Assembly (NCBI RefSeq): GCF_016808095.1
Contig: NC_068974.1
Location: 5,704,001 to 5,768,000 of the forward strand
Reading direction: 5' to 3'
Source of the DNA: Vigna angularis
Lineage: Eukaryota; Streptophyta; Magnoliopsida; Fabales; Fabaceae
Length of the DNA: 64,000 nt
In this document: piece by piece, positions 23,814 through 34,819 of the stretch
How the letters are laid out: each line of letters opens with the position of its first letter
Position numbering within the stretch: position 1 is the first letter of the stretch
The notes under the pieces: generated by a model
What the model saw: the letters and a program-made list of their open reading frames with translations, nothing else
What the model was told of the DNA's origin: nothing
Database searches by the model: none
Made by a program: the position numbers and the translations under genes

Positions 23814-25158
23814 TGTAGAAAAAGTTAGGCCAATAAACTCAACCAAGAGGGGGCTGAATTAGTTTTCCCCTTTAAAAAATTGTTTTTTAAAAGGCTTTTT
23901 AAAAATCTATGAAGTTTTCTTGGAATGCAATCAAACAAGAATATGAACAATATCAAAGAAGAAGGGATAGAGAGATTCACACAATTGTTTATACTGGTTC
24001 GGCCCACTGCCTACGTCCAGTCTTCCTTCAATCAACCTTAGATGAAGGGATCCACTATATTGATAGAGTTCTTACAAGAAAGACATACATAAAACAATCC
24101 TCTAAAATGTACTCTCATTTCTAACTCAATATCAACTATAGTACAAACCCAGAAAGATTACCCACTTTTTGTCAAGCTTAGAGCAATCCCAACTCTAAGT
24201 AATAGAACTTCACAAAGCTCTCTTCCTGGTCGCAGCAACAGGGACACAATTAACCTTGATTGTAGATGGACACTAATCACAATAGAGTACACCTGGTGAG
24301 CAGATTTGGATCACCAATGTGCAAGCACAATGTTCTTGCAAGAATCTTTATGGATTTCTTTCCAATGCAGCAATCTTTGATTCTTCAAGAAATCAGGATG
24401 TTCCTGCAATTAAAACTCATCAATCAAGTTAGTTATGAAAGATTAAAATCATAAAATTGTTGAATGACAGAGAGCAATGCGTCTATTTATAGATTTTTCA
24501 ACTCTAACGCATTTTAATCGATTAAGCAAATAATGTAATCTGTTAAGTTTTTTCTTCTACTGTAACAATTTTACATTTGCACAAAATTTAACAGATTAAA
24601 TGTGCATGCAATCGATTAAACATATCATACAAGCCACAATATTCAAAATATGACCATTATTGACAGTTATGGCTTTTCAAGAAAAAGGTTTTCACATAAA
24701 ACGCAATTTAACAGATTAGGAAATTAATGTAATCGGTTAAGTTCTATACTTAAGCAATTTTGAAAACTTATTTCATTCAGAACACCTCAATGCATTCAAC
24801 AAACATGTACTGGCATAGCAACATGTTTTAATTGATTATACAATTAATGTAATCGGTTAAAACATTATTGTTTTGCCTCTATTAAGCATATAGTGATACC
24901 TGATGATTTTTAACATATTATACATATAGTGTAATCGATTAATTCATGCAGATATGCAATATGCAAAGTGTTTGAATCTATGATTCATTTTTTATCAATG
25001 AATACACATACCAAATAGTTCAAGCATAATCACAAATATAATCAAGCAACAGTTTTGTCATTTTGTTGTGCAAGAAACTATAAAACATTTCTTTTGTCAT
25101 CATCAGAAACACATATGTGAGATATGGGTTCAGCTGTACATAGCTCCCCCTATCAACA
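23814..25158. mobile_element. Solo LTR (family A), 1345 bp, inserted in a gypsy relic
   Basis: It begins TGTAGAAAAAGTTAGG, holds CAACCAAGAGGGGGCTGAATT near the left end and ends CCCCCTATCAACA. Flanks are CTAAG (23809-23813) and CTGAG (25159-25163), a duplication with one mismatch. Both sides carry consecutive parts of one gypsy polyprotein, which independently shows the insertion. The right half holds the TAATCGATT/TAATCGGTT motif cluster (24520-24940) and a TATA-like CTATTTATAG near 24484. Confidence 0.8.
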
Positions 25159-25863
25159 CTGAGAAAATAATTAGTAATAGTCAATTTACTACAACTAATG
25201 TTGTTGGAATTCACCAACACACCTAAATTCATGTCTATGCACATCTCTACTAACTTTAATTCTTTCATCATTATAACTAACAGATGTATAATTTTGTTGA
25301 TCAATGCATTTTCCACTACATTAGCTTTTCCAGAGTGATATTGCAATTGAAAGTCATAAACTTTCAAAACCTCAATCCATTTATCAATTGAAAGTCATAA
25401 ACTTTCAAAACCTCAATCCATTTCCTTTGCCTTATTTTCAACAAACACCACCGTGACTAACTCAAGGTCATGAATAGAGTAGTTTTTCTAATGAATCTTT
25501 AATTGTTGTAAAGCATAGGCTACCACTCTCTTTTCATGCATCAACACTCCACCTAGACCATGATAAGAAACATCCCAATAAATGTTTACTTGTTTCAAGA
25601 ATCACCACCACAGGTGCATTGGTTAGTCTCTTCTTAAGTTCTAAAAAGCTCTACTCACTTATCCATCCATAGGAAAGGTTGATCTTTACAGGTTAAAAGC
25701 GTCAAAGGAGATACTAATTTAGAAAACCCCTATATAAACCTCCTACAATAGCCTGCCAAACTAACAAAGCTCCATATTTTTGTTATAGTTGCAAAACATT
25801 TCCATTTTAACACTATATCCACCTTTGTAAGATCCACATAGATACCCTTTGTCGGTATGAGAT
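25159..25863 (-). pseudogene. Ty3/gypsy reverse transcriptase-RNase H relic
   Basis: On the minus strand, IPTKGIYVDLTKVDIVLKW then SFVSLAGYCRRFI is the end of the reverse transcriptase region (normally a PAKVEAVLKWE ... SFVGLAGYYRRFI run). SPLTLL-like and QPFLWMDK text and the RNase H block VYDFQLQYHSGKANVV follow. Multiple stops and shifts are present. Upstream sequence is replaced at 25864 by a Tat/Ogre-like LTR head, and downstream the frame resumes at 23813 beyond the inserted LTR. Confidence 0.8.
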
Positions 25864-27060
25864 TGTCACAACCTAAATTGTTACCGACAAACAACAAAAG
25901 CATTAATAGTTGAAAAACAAAGTTTGGAGTCATCATCATAATTTATTTTAGAAACCATAAAGTAAGACATAATATGCAAAAATCATATTTTGGATCTGAG
26001 TGTCGTTACACATAAGAATGTATTAGCATCCTACAACGGTATCTTTAATTAAATACGCAAAAAATAAATATGAATTTTTCTAATGTTTATTTTTCCTAAA
26101 ATAATAAAAAAATACATAAAATAAACAAAAATGTATCTTTTAATTTTTGTACTCAACAAAAATTAACTTTTTTACTAAGTATTTTCTTTCATAATGAAAA
26201 ATTAGAAACAGCATAATTCTTTGACTTCTGAATAGAAAATTTGTAATATCATTTTTAATTTTAATATAATATTTTGTAACACCAAAATTATGAATAAAAA
26301 AAAGGATGTAATTCTAAAATAACCAAGTAAAAAATGCATAAAAGTGGTTTAAAATACTTAAATAAACAAATTAGAAATACATCAAAAGTAGTTTAAAATA
26401 CTTAAATAATCAAATTAAAAGTGATTTTAAAATATTGAAATGACCAAATTAGAAGTGCATCCATAAGTTGATTTTAAAAAGAAAATAACCATATTAGAAG
26501 TAAATCCAAAGTGATTTTCTATTTTGTTTTTAAGATTAAATTGAAAAGGATGCATAAAACAATTTTAAAACGGTTTTTTATTTTGTAATTTTAGTTTAAA
26601 AAAAACATTTATGATTGTTACGTTAAAACTTTATTTAAAAACACATCTTTCTATTTCTACTATTACGGTTAGAGATAGGAAATGCAAAGATGGAGGTGCA
26701 TGAGATGAAAATGCAGGTGAAGAGTAAGGAGCACAACCCAAAAAACGTAAAAAAAATATGATTAGGAGGTGTGTGTGGTGAAGTCCAATAACAAATATAC
26801 GAGGTGCAAAATATTAAAACGTGGGTGCATGTAGTAAAAATCTTGTCCAAACCCAAATTTTCTTCTGCTTTCAAAACCCTAAAACGTGGGGGCTCTATCC
26901 AAGGAGCCGTGCAGCGTAATTGAAGGGATTTTGGCGATGATGAAAATATTAAATGGTGTAGGTAGGTGTCAAAAGAAATTGGATTGGGGAGTGTGTGAGT
27001 GAATGGAAGTGTTTTTTCTAGTTTTTCTTTGTCTTTCTTAAATAAATTACACAATTTTTT
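25864..27060 (+). mobile_element. Diverged Tat/Ogre-like LTR remnant
   Basis: The start TGTCACAACC and the following text (TTGGAGTCATCATCATA, AACCATAAAGTA, GTATTAGCATCCTACAACGG, CTTTAATTAAATACGC) align in order with the head of the young LTRs at 43437 and 52488. The later part (ACGTGGGTGCATG, AAACGTGGGGGCTC) resembles the middle of those LTRs. It is far more degraded and richer in AT. The right end is not defined. Confidence 0.6.
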
Positions 27061-28679
27061 CATTAAGTTTATAGAAATAAAATGTATTTACTTTGTACAA
27101 AATTAAGTGTTGATAAAGATGTTCTAAGAATTATACTTCTTTCGTTCTAAATTCATATTTATATAATTTGCATACAATTGTTTTTCCTCAAAATACCAAT
27201 GATTATTCTTGATTTATATTTATATAACTTTGCATACATATTCATAAAGATGTTCTTATATGTTTTTAATGTTATTCTTGATTTCTTAAATAGATAAGAA
27301 TATTATATATAAAAACAACGACAAACTTATCTAGAAAAGACACAACTAGATATTGGAAAACCTTAGTTACAGACTCTAGAAGCTTTTAATTGCTAAATGG
27401 TAATAAAATGTTACAATTTAAGATTATATTCAAGACTACTTTGTTTAATGTTGTTTGTTTAAATTTCAAAATCAAAGATGTTGTAGATGAGCTTGTCTTG
27501 TCTCAACAAATTAGAGTATCAAATTAAGAAAATAGAACAAGCAAAAAACTAAACACTAGCTGAATACAACGTAAGAAAAATAATATTAGACCAGCTGAAG
27601 AAAACAGTCAGGAAACAATAAGAAAACACAAACAAAACATTAAAGTCAAACAAGGTACACACTTAGGATTTTAGGAAACAGAAAAACAACTAAGAAAAAA
27701 CAACCAGGCACAATGCTAAAATGATTATCAAGTCAAAAACGTCTAAGAGAGTTGAAGTTAAATGCATAAAGCTCATCATACCTAAAGAGTACTCAGTTTA
27801 GATCTTGGGAAAACAAAACATGTCAAGACAGTGTTATTAAGAAAACACACTAAAATACTAAAACTTAAAACATGAAGAGAAAAATTAAACTAAGTTAAAC
27901 GCTATCTGTCTGAAAAAGCAAAATCACAAGAAACATTTACTTTATCTAAACAATACCATGAGCCAAAATACTACTTCAAAAAAAACACCTTGTTCTTCTA
28001 AGCAAGCATTAAATGACATTAAATGTTAAACATTCAAAAACAACAAAAGTGACATTTGATGAGTAGTCTACACAATCAAATCAGTAGTAGGTGTCAATAA
28101 CAAGAAAGACATTCACAAAATGTTCATATCTTAGGAAATCGTGATACAATACCTACAACAAAACATGACCAAGAAAAAGTCTCTCATAGACCAAATGATA
28201 TCATTCAAACACACAAACAAAACTTTAGAAAATAATAGAATCCTTTACGAGTGGTGAAAGCTTTTAAAACACCAAAACAAACAGGAAATAGGATATATTT
28301 GCTATACAAACTTCTATTTTATTTTGTGTAGGACATTTTTGCTATAAATGATCAGTTACCTCTTCATGTAAGTATCAAAATAGACATTGAAGATAAAGGA
28401 AGAACTAATCAGTCTATCAAAAGCTGCACCAAATGAGAAGTCAAATATGTTTTTTATAAAAGCTCTGAAAAACACGTCTACTTTGACAAAAGACTCCATC
28501 TTTTGACAAACATCCACACCAACAGTAAAAAAATAACAAATCTCAAGATAAGCTTCGTCAAACGGTCATATTATCAAATCTCAAGAAAATTTTTGCCATA
28601 ACAACATATTATCAAGATATATAAATAGAAGATAAGAAGAAGAAAAAAATGACAACCAGGAAAATGAGATGAGTATGAA
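27061..28679. other. A-rich intergenic DNA, no gene seen
   Basis: Strongly A-rich on the plus strand (AAACAAGAAAACAC-like text) with no open frame of note and no recognised domain. It may be untranslated internal DNA of a large retroelement, but I see no boundary. Confidence 0.35.
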
Positions 28680-29450
28680 GATATGTTATGTACACCATAA
28701 ACATTATAAAAGTATACAAATTATAAAATCAATTAGTTATTAGCATTAAAATTATATAATTATAAAATATATATTATATAAGTAATAAAAACTTATAAAA
28801 TTATACAACTTATATGCTAAAATTATATTAAATTTTATAAAGTACATAAATTATATAAATTTATGTGTATTAAACAAAATTATAAATTTATATAGAATAA
28901 AAATTGATTATATAAAGTTATATAAATTTTAATAAAATTATATAATTATAAAAAACTACACATTATTTAATTTATAAAATAAAAGTTATATAAATTACAG
29001 AAAATATAAATTTATATAAAATTATACAAATGTTTTAAATTATATAAAAGTATATAAATTATGTAAATTATACAATATTAAATTTACATAAAATTATCAA
29101 TTTTAAATAATTATAAAGTTATATAAACTAAAAAATTATATTATGAAATTTTAAAAAATTATATGAATTTATAAGTTATATAATTATAAAGTTATAAACT
29201 ATATAATATAAAATTACAAATTATATATTATAAAATTATAAACTATATACTTATAAAATTCATCATATATTATATAATGAATTTTATAATTTTCTATAGA
29301 TTATTTGTAATAAATTTTATAAAATTGATTTAAAAAATTATATACATTAATAAAATATAAGTTACATGATAAATTTGTATTACTCTAAAATAATAAACTT
29401 AAAAGAAAAAGCTTTAAAAAATAATAATTATGTGATTGTAAGAAGAAATA
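28680..29450. repeat. Extremely AT-rich low-complexity tract
   Basis: About 750 bp made mostly of permutations of AAATTATATAA / TTATAAAATTATA with hardly any G or C. It has no clear unit length, so it is low-complexity rather than a true satellite. It lies about 1.5 kb upstream of the SEC61 alpha coding start. Confidence 0.8.
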
Positions 29451-29839
29451 AAAAACATACATTTAAATTTGTGGTGACTATTTAAAAAAAGAGATTATAT
29501 GATTACTTGAGTAAACCAATCATGCAATTACTAATTTATATTTTTAGACAGTTACCTATTTAAATTTGTTCCAATTAATAAAATTATTTTTATTTAATAA
29601 AAAATAACATAATATAATTAAAATATCACATCTAATTTTATTTTATAAAAGAGTTTATCTATTTAGTTGTGAACAATTTTGAATTGAAACCACTTTGAAA
29701 AAAGGAAAAGAAATCACCCCATAGATTTTTGTTTTTTATTTTATTGAACAGCCCAAAATTCCAAAAAATGGCTGGGTTTGAAAAACTTGACCCAGTTAAA
29801 GTTAGGAAACTAGTCAAAAATGACAACTCTTGCCATGTC

Positions 29840-30970
29840 ACCAAGTTAATCTACGTGTCAAAATATGATTAGTTAATCCACGTAAACTCTCTCTTACCTG
29901 CGCAAAACGTGCAACCCTGCTGCTCCTATTATTAGATAATTCACAAAGCTTCATTCTTCCTACTTCATAGAGTTCAATTTTTTTCTTTTATTTTAAATTT
30001 TCTTTAAACTTCTCAATCAAATCCATATCTGTAATAAACTGGTAAATCTTCTCTCTATATTTTCTCTTCGATTTGTTTCCGAGAATTCTCAGATTAGCAG
30101 ATCTGTGCCATATTCTGGCTTTGTTCGATCAGGTTAATCTGATTCTGTGAATGTTTGTTCATGATGTGTGGAATTTTCGTGTGCTTTGTACGAGAATGAA
30201 ATTGTTATTGTTCTGATTGCTGTCATTTTAGGGTTTATTGTTGAATACTTTTGACTCAACATATTGCTTGAAGGAGAGTGACGATGCCCCCATGATTTGA
30301 TTGGTGTCTCGTCATGAATTTTTCTTCAATTTTTTGCTTGTGATGATTACTTGTGTTATATGATTTTTGCTGGTTGTCTAATTGGTTTGTCTCCTTTCTT
30401 TTAGTCAATGCATGTGCTAATTTTTTTGAATTTTGTCAATATTCATTGACATTTAAGCAATTAATTTAATTAATAATATATAATTTTTTTTCATACTTAT
30501 TCTAGGGACACAAGACTTGTTTCTAGATATGATAATCTTCCATTATCTGAGATTTGTGAGTTGAAGTTGATTTGTTTTCCTTTTCTTTTTTCCTTTTTTA
30601 TATAATTTTATTGTCACTGTTTCTTTCATGGATGACTTGAATGTTCATAATCAAAATAATAAAGCCTATGTTTGCAGTGTTTTAATATTTTTTCTCATCG
30701 GCTTAACCTGTGTAGGACTCTTGTACATATAGGAACTACTCCATGCATCATAGGTTTTGATGATCAGATTTCATGTGAAATTGTTGCAATCTTGCAGTTC
30801 ATGTTCCATCCAAACTCCATCCAGTGATAAAAATGGAATAACTTCATTAATTAATTGTTGCATTACTTTGTTTTTGTCATTTTATATTAGTTGTCATTTG
30901 GATGCAGAAGTGTTGGTTTAAAATACAATTTCTGGTTTTCTCCCTTATGTTCTATGACTTTGTGGTGCAG
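29840..30970 (+). promoter_or_regulatory. Promoter, leader exon and leader intron of the SEC61 alpha gene
   Basis: Two ACGT-core motifs lie close together, TACGTGTCA at 29852-29860 and CCACGT at 29878-29883. Such cores are bound by bZIP factors, including those of the unfolded-protein response, which is known to raise SEC61 expression. A C/T-rich zone begins near 29930. A plausible leader exon ends at GATCAG|GTTAATC near 30132, and the leader intron ends at TGGTGCAG (30970), 24 bp before the ATG. The start site and the donor are inferred. Confidence 0.45.
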
Positions 30971-30994
30971 GTTAGACTTGTGTAGTCTGACAAG

Positions 30995-33606
30995 ATGGGA
31001 GGTGGATTTAGAGTGCTTCACCTAGTTAGACCGTTTCTCTCATTTCTTCCGGAAGTTCAGACTGCTGACAGGAAAGTGCCATTTAGAGAGAAGGTCATAT
31101 ATACTGTGATTGCTCTGTTCATCTTCCTTGTTTGCAGTCAGCTCCCTCTGTATGGAATTCACTCTACAACTGGAGCAGATCCATTCTATTGGATGCGTGT
31201 TATCCTTGCTTCAAACCGTGGAACTGTTATGGAGCTAGGAATAACCCCCATTGTGACTTCTGGGTTAGTAATGCAACTCTTGGCTGGGTCCAAGATAATA
31301 GAAGTCGACAACAATGTGCGGGAGGATCGTGCTCTCTTGTTAGTATCTTTTTGTGTAACTTTTTACTTTCTTGGCACATGTAGTTTACATTTTTTCTCTT
31401 ACAATACCTATGATCTAGTTGGTTGTTTCGGTTGGTGTCAATTTTTCATGCAACCATTCATTTAATGACATATAGTTTATTATCTTCTGCACTGGGTTAT
31501 GTCTTATGGCTGTCAGTTTTTATGAGCTTTTGCATATTTTGTGAGGTTTCGCCCTGTCATATATGTTTCCTATTGACATAATTTCTTTTCATATTCCAGA
31601 AATGGTGCACAGAAGCTACTTGGCATCTTGATAGCTGTTGGTGAGGCAGTTGCATATGTTCTTTCTGGAATGTATGGTAGTGTGGGCCAACTTGGAGTGG
31701 GAAATGCAATCCTCATTATCCTCCAGCTCTGTTTTGCCGGTATTATTGTGATATGTTTAGATGAGCTCCTTCAGAAAGGGTATGGTCTGGGATCTGGAAT
31801 TTCTCTATTCATTGCCACGAACATATGGTAAGTTTTATTATCTTTGATTATTAGTAATAATTTAAATAGTTTATAATCTGTGTCCAGCATTGATCGTGGG
31901 TCTCATAATAACAACTATTAGAAGTGTGTGGTCTTTTATCAGAAAATTTATAAAGATTATCTCATTATGTTGCAGTGAAAACATCATATGGAAAGCATTT
32001 AGTCCCACCACCATTAATAGTGGACGGGGAGCTGAATTTGAGGGTGCTGTCATAGCTCTATTCCATTTGTTGATAACTAGAACGGATAAGGTTCGAGCCC
32101 TTCGAGAAGCATTTTACCGGCAAAACCTTCCCAATGTGACAAATCTGCTTGCTACTGTCTTGATATTCCTAATTGTGATATACTTCCAAGGTTTCCGTGT
32201 GGTTTTGCCTGTGAGATCAAAGAATGCCCGTGGGCAGCAGGGTTCTTATCCAATCAAGCTATTTTATACCTCCAATATGCCCATTATTCTTCAGTCTGCC
32301 CTTGTGTCCAATCTCTACTTCATTTCTCAGGTAGAGAAGTTTAAGGATGCTAAATTGCTATCTGGAGTTAATTTTCGATACAGTTTTAATCAGATTTTAT
32401 TGTATTTGTGCAGCTTCTACACAGAAAGTACAGTGGAAACTTCTTTGTTGATCTATTGGGCAAATGGAAGGAGACTGAATATGGAGGTGGTCAATCTGTT
32501 CCTGTTGGGGGTATTGCATACTACATCACTGCACCTTCCAGGTAAGAGAAGTGCTGCTCACTTTATGGTTTATGGTTTATTATAATATAAAATTTCTGCT
32601 ACTTTGGTATGCCGACATGATCTAAAATTTCAATTCAATCAACTAAATTTTACCACTGCTATTATTTGTTGCTCAATTTCCATTTTGGTACGTTTTTTGC
32701 AGCTTAGCTGACATGGCAGCAAATCCTTTCCATGCATTGTTCTACCTTGTGTTTATGTTGTCAGCATGTGCCTTGTTCTCTAAAACTTGGATTGAAGTCT
32801 CTGGTTCATCTGCTAAAGATGTTGCAAAGCAGCTGAAGGTACGAACTGATTAGCATGCATTTTGTTTTGTATTTGTATCTTCAGTTCTTCAATATAATAA
32901 TGAGCCTGTTTTCTCATCATTATTTTGTTTTGTATCTGCATGTTTGAATTTTTGTTTCCCTATTGAATTAGTACTGGAAATATACACTTAAAATACTTGA
33001 AGCAAAATAGATGTGAATCATAGGATCAGATCAGCCAACACATTGTCTAATGTAGTATTTAGCCCCAACTTTTCTTTGGGCTTCTCTTTCTAAATGGAGA
33101 AATGTTCATGTAGTATTCCTATTTTAATAACAATGGGCAAAAAAGTTGAGCTTCTATAAAAGCTAGTTAGAGAATCCTCTAATTCAAGAAGGGAAGCCCA
33201 AAGTACTTAGGCCAAACACTACCTAAAATATGCAATTTTGCTAGCTTCATTGCAACTTTATTAGTAATGTGTTTTTAAGCTGGTAAGTCTGGTCTTCAAG
33301 CACTCTATTTTGATGCTTGTTAAAATTTCTGTTATCTCATATAGTATCATGGTTTTGAATTTACAGGAGCAACAAATGGTAATGCCTGGACATCGGGAGT
33401 CAAACCTGCAGAAAGAACTGAACCGATACATTCCCACTGCTGCAGCATTTGGAGGCATATGTATTGGTGCCCTGACTGTGTTGGCAGATTTCATGGGGGC
33501 AATTGGTTCAGGGACTGGAATATTGCTTGCAGTGACAATCATCTATCAGTACTTCGAGACATTTGAGAAGGAGAAAGCTAGTGAGCTTGGCTTCTTTGGT
33601 TTCTAA
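30995..33606 (+). CDS. SEC61A: Protein transport protein SEC61 subunit alpha
   Basis: Six coding exons with consistent phase: 30995-31338, 31600-31827, 31976-32330, 32414-32541, 32703-32838 and 33367-33606, giving 476 aa, the usual eukaryotic length. The protein forms the channel of the ER translocon through which secretory and membrane proteins pass, with SEC61 beta and gamma. It opens [20 protein letters not shown] and has the family blocks [66 protein letters not shown] and [19 protein letters not shown]. About ten membrane segments are expected. All junctions are GT-AG, and no break or odd residue was seen. A leader intron precedes the start codon. The gene converges on the P450 gene 1.2 kb downstream. 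Confidence 0.97.
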
Positions 33607-34819
33607 TTTCTGCTTAGCATTTACTGTTGGTGATGCAATTCTCCTTCTCCACCTGCAGTTTTGCTGTGTATTGAGTACTGCTTGTAGGTTGTTTAACACA
33701 GTAAGGAAGAACTTTAGATTAGTTTTTATCTTTTCTCTACCGAGGAAGCCCGTAGTATATCACTGGAAACGATTTTGGATTTTCTCTGAATACAACTTGC
33801 TTTAATTTAATTTGCCATAGTCTGATACCATGGGCTAGAAGTGGATCTTAATTTATTTATAGCTTAGTTCTAGAAATTACCTGTTATATCGTATTATTTT
33901 ACCTGACGTCTGATGCATTAATTTTTTACAAGAATCTTTCTTTGGAAGTGCTAAGGTCGTGCTTTTTTTTAAGATTATTACAACGTGGGCAGGTTGTAAT
34001 GAATGGCATTGTTTTGTTAAACTAAACATTCAAGCCATCATTTCATAGACCATGAGGCAATAGTATTTCTAGTATTTTTTTTTCTCTTAAAATAAAAAAT
34101 TATACCTTGACTACCACCCCTTTTCTTTCTCTTCCTTTCTAAAATAAAGACTAAACAAAATTAAAGTTTTGAATAGAAATCAGTTTCAATTTTATCTTCT
34201 ACTTAAGTGAAAAAACGTATTTAATCTTATTATATTTTTATTTCTGAAAAAAATTCAATCTTATTTTGTATGTGAATTCCATGATAAAATAGAGATATCT
34301 TTACATGCACATGTTAATATTAATAAGTAGTTAATGTTATAATATATTTTTCTATCTTTATTATTAAATATCATGAAAAAAATTATAATTTTTTAAATAT
34401 TAAATAAGAACCTTTATTTTCTTTATGAGACTATATTATAGAGGAAAGTTTTCTAAATTGATCAAAGAACCTCATTTTCCTTTCCTCTTTGTCAAAGTCT
34501 TATCTGTATAACTATAACAAGTAAAAGGAGCTTATATTATTGATGCTTTTAAATTATTATATATATTGTACATGCACAAAGTTTTACTCAAATAATTATT
34601 TATAAATATTTGACATTTAATATAACTATGGAAAAACCATTCTATATAATTTGTTATATAAAAACATATAAAAAAGACAAATATACGAACAAATGTTTTA
34701 TTGAATCTTGCAATAAGATTTTGTTTTCTGCAAGTCACATGTCCCAGATAAAATTCTAGCAAGAAACCATACAACATAAGATAGAAAAGCATTAAAAAAC
34801 CTTTTCATAGGATAACAAA
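33607..34819. other. Convergent intergenic region between SEC61 alpha and the P450
   Basis: It holds the 3' UTRs of both neighbours. SEC61 alpha probably ends before about 34100, where AAAATAAAAAAT-like signals occur. The remainder is AT-rich with no gene seen. Confidence 0.5.
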
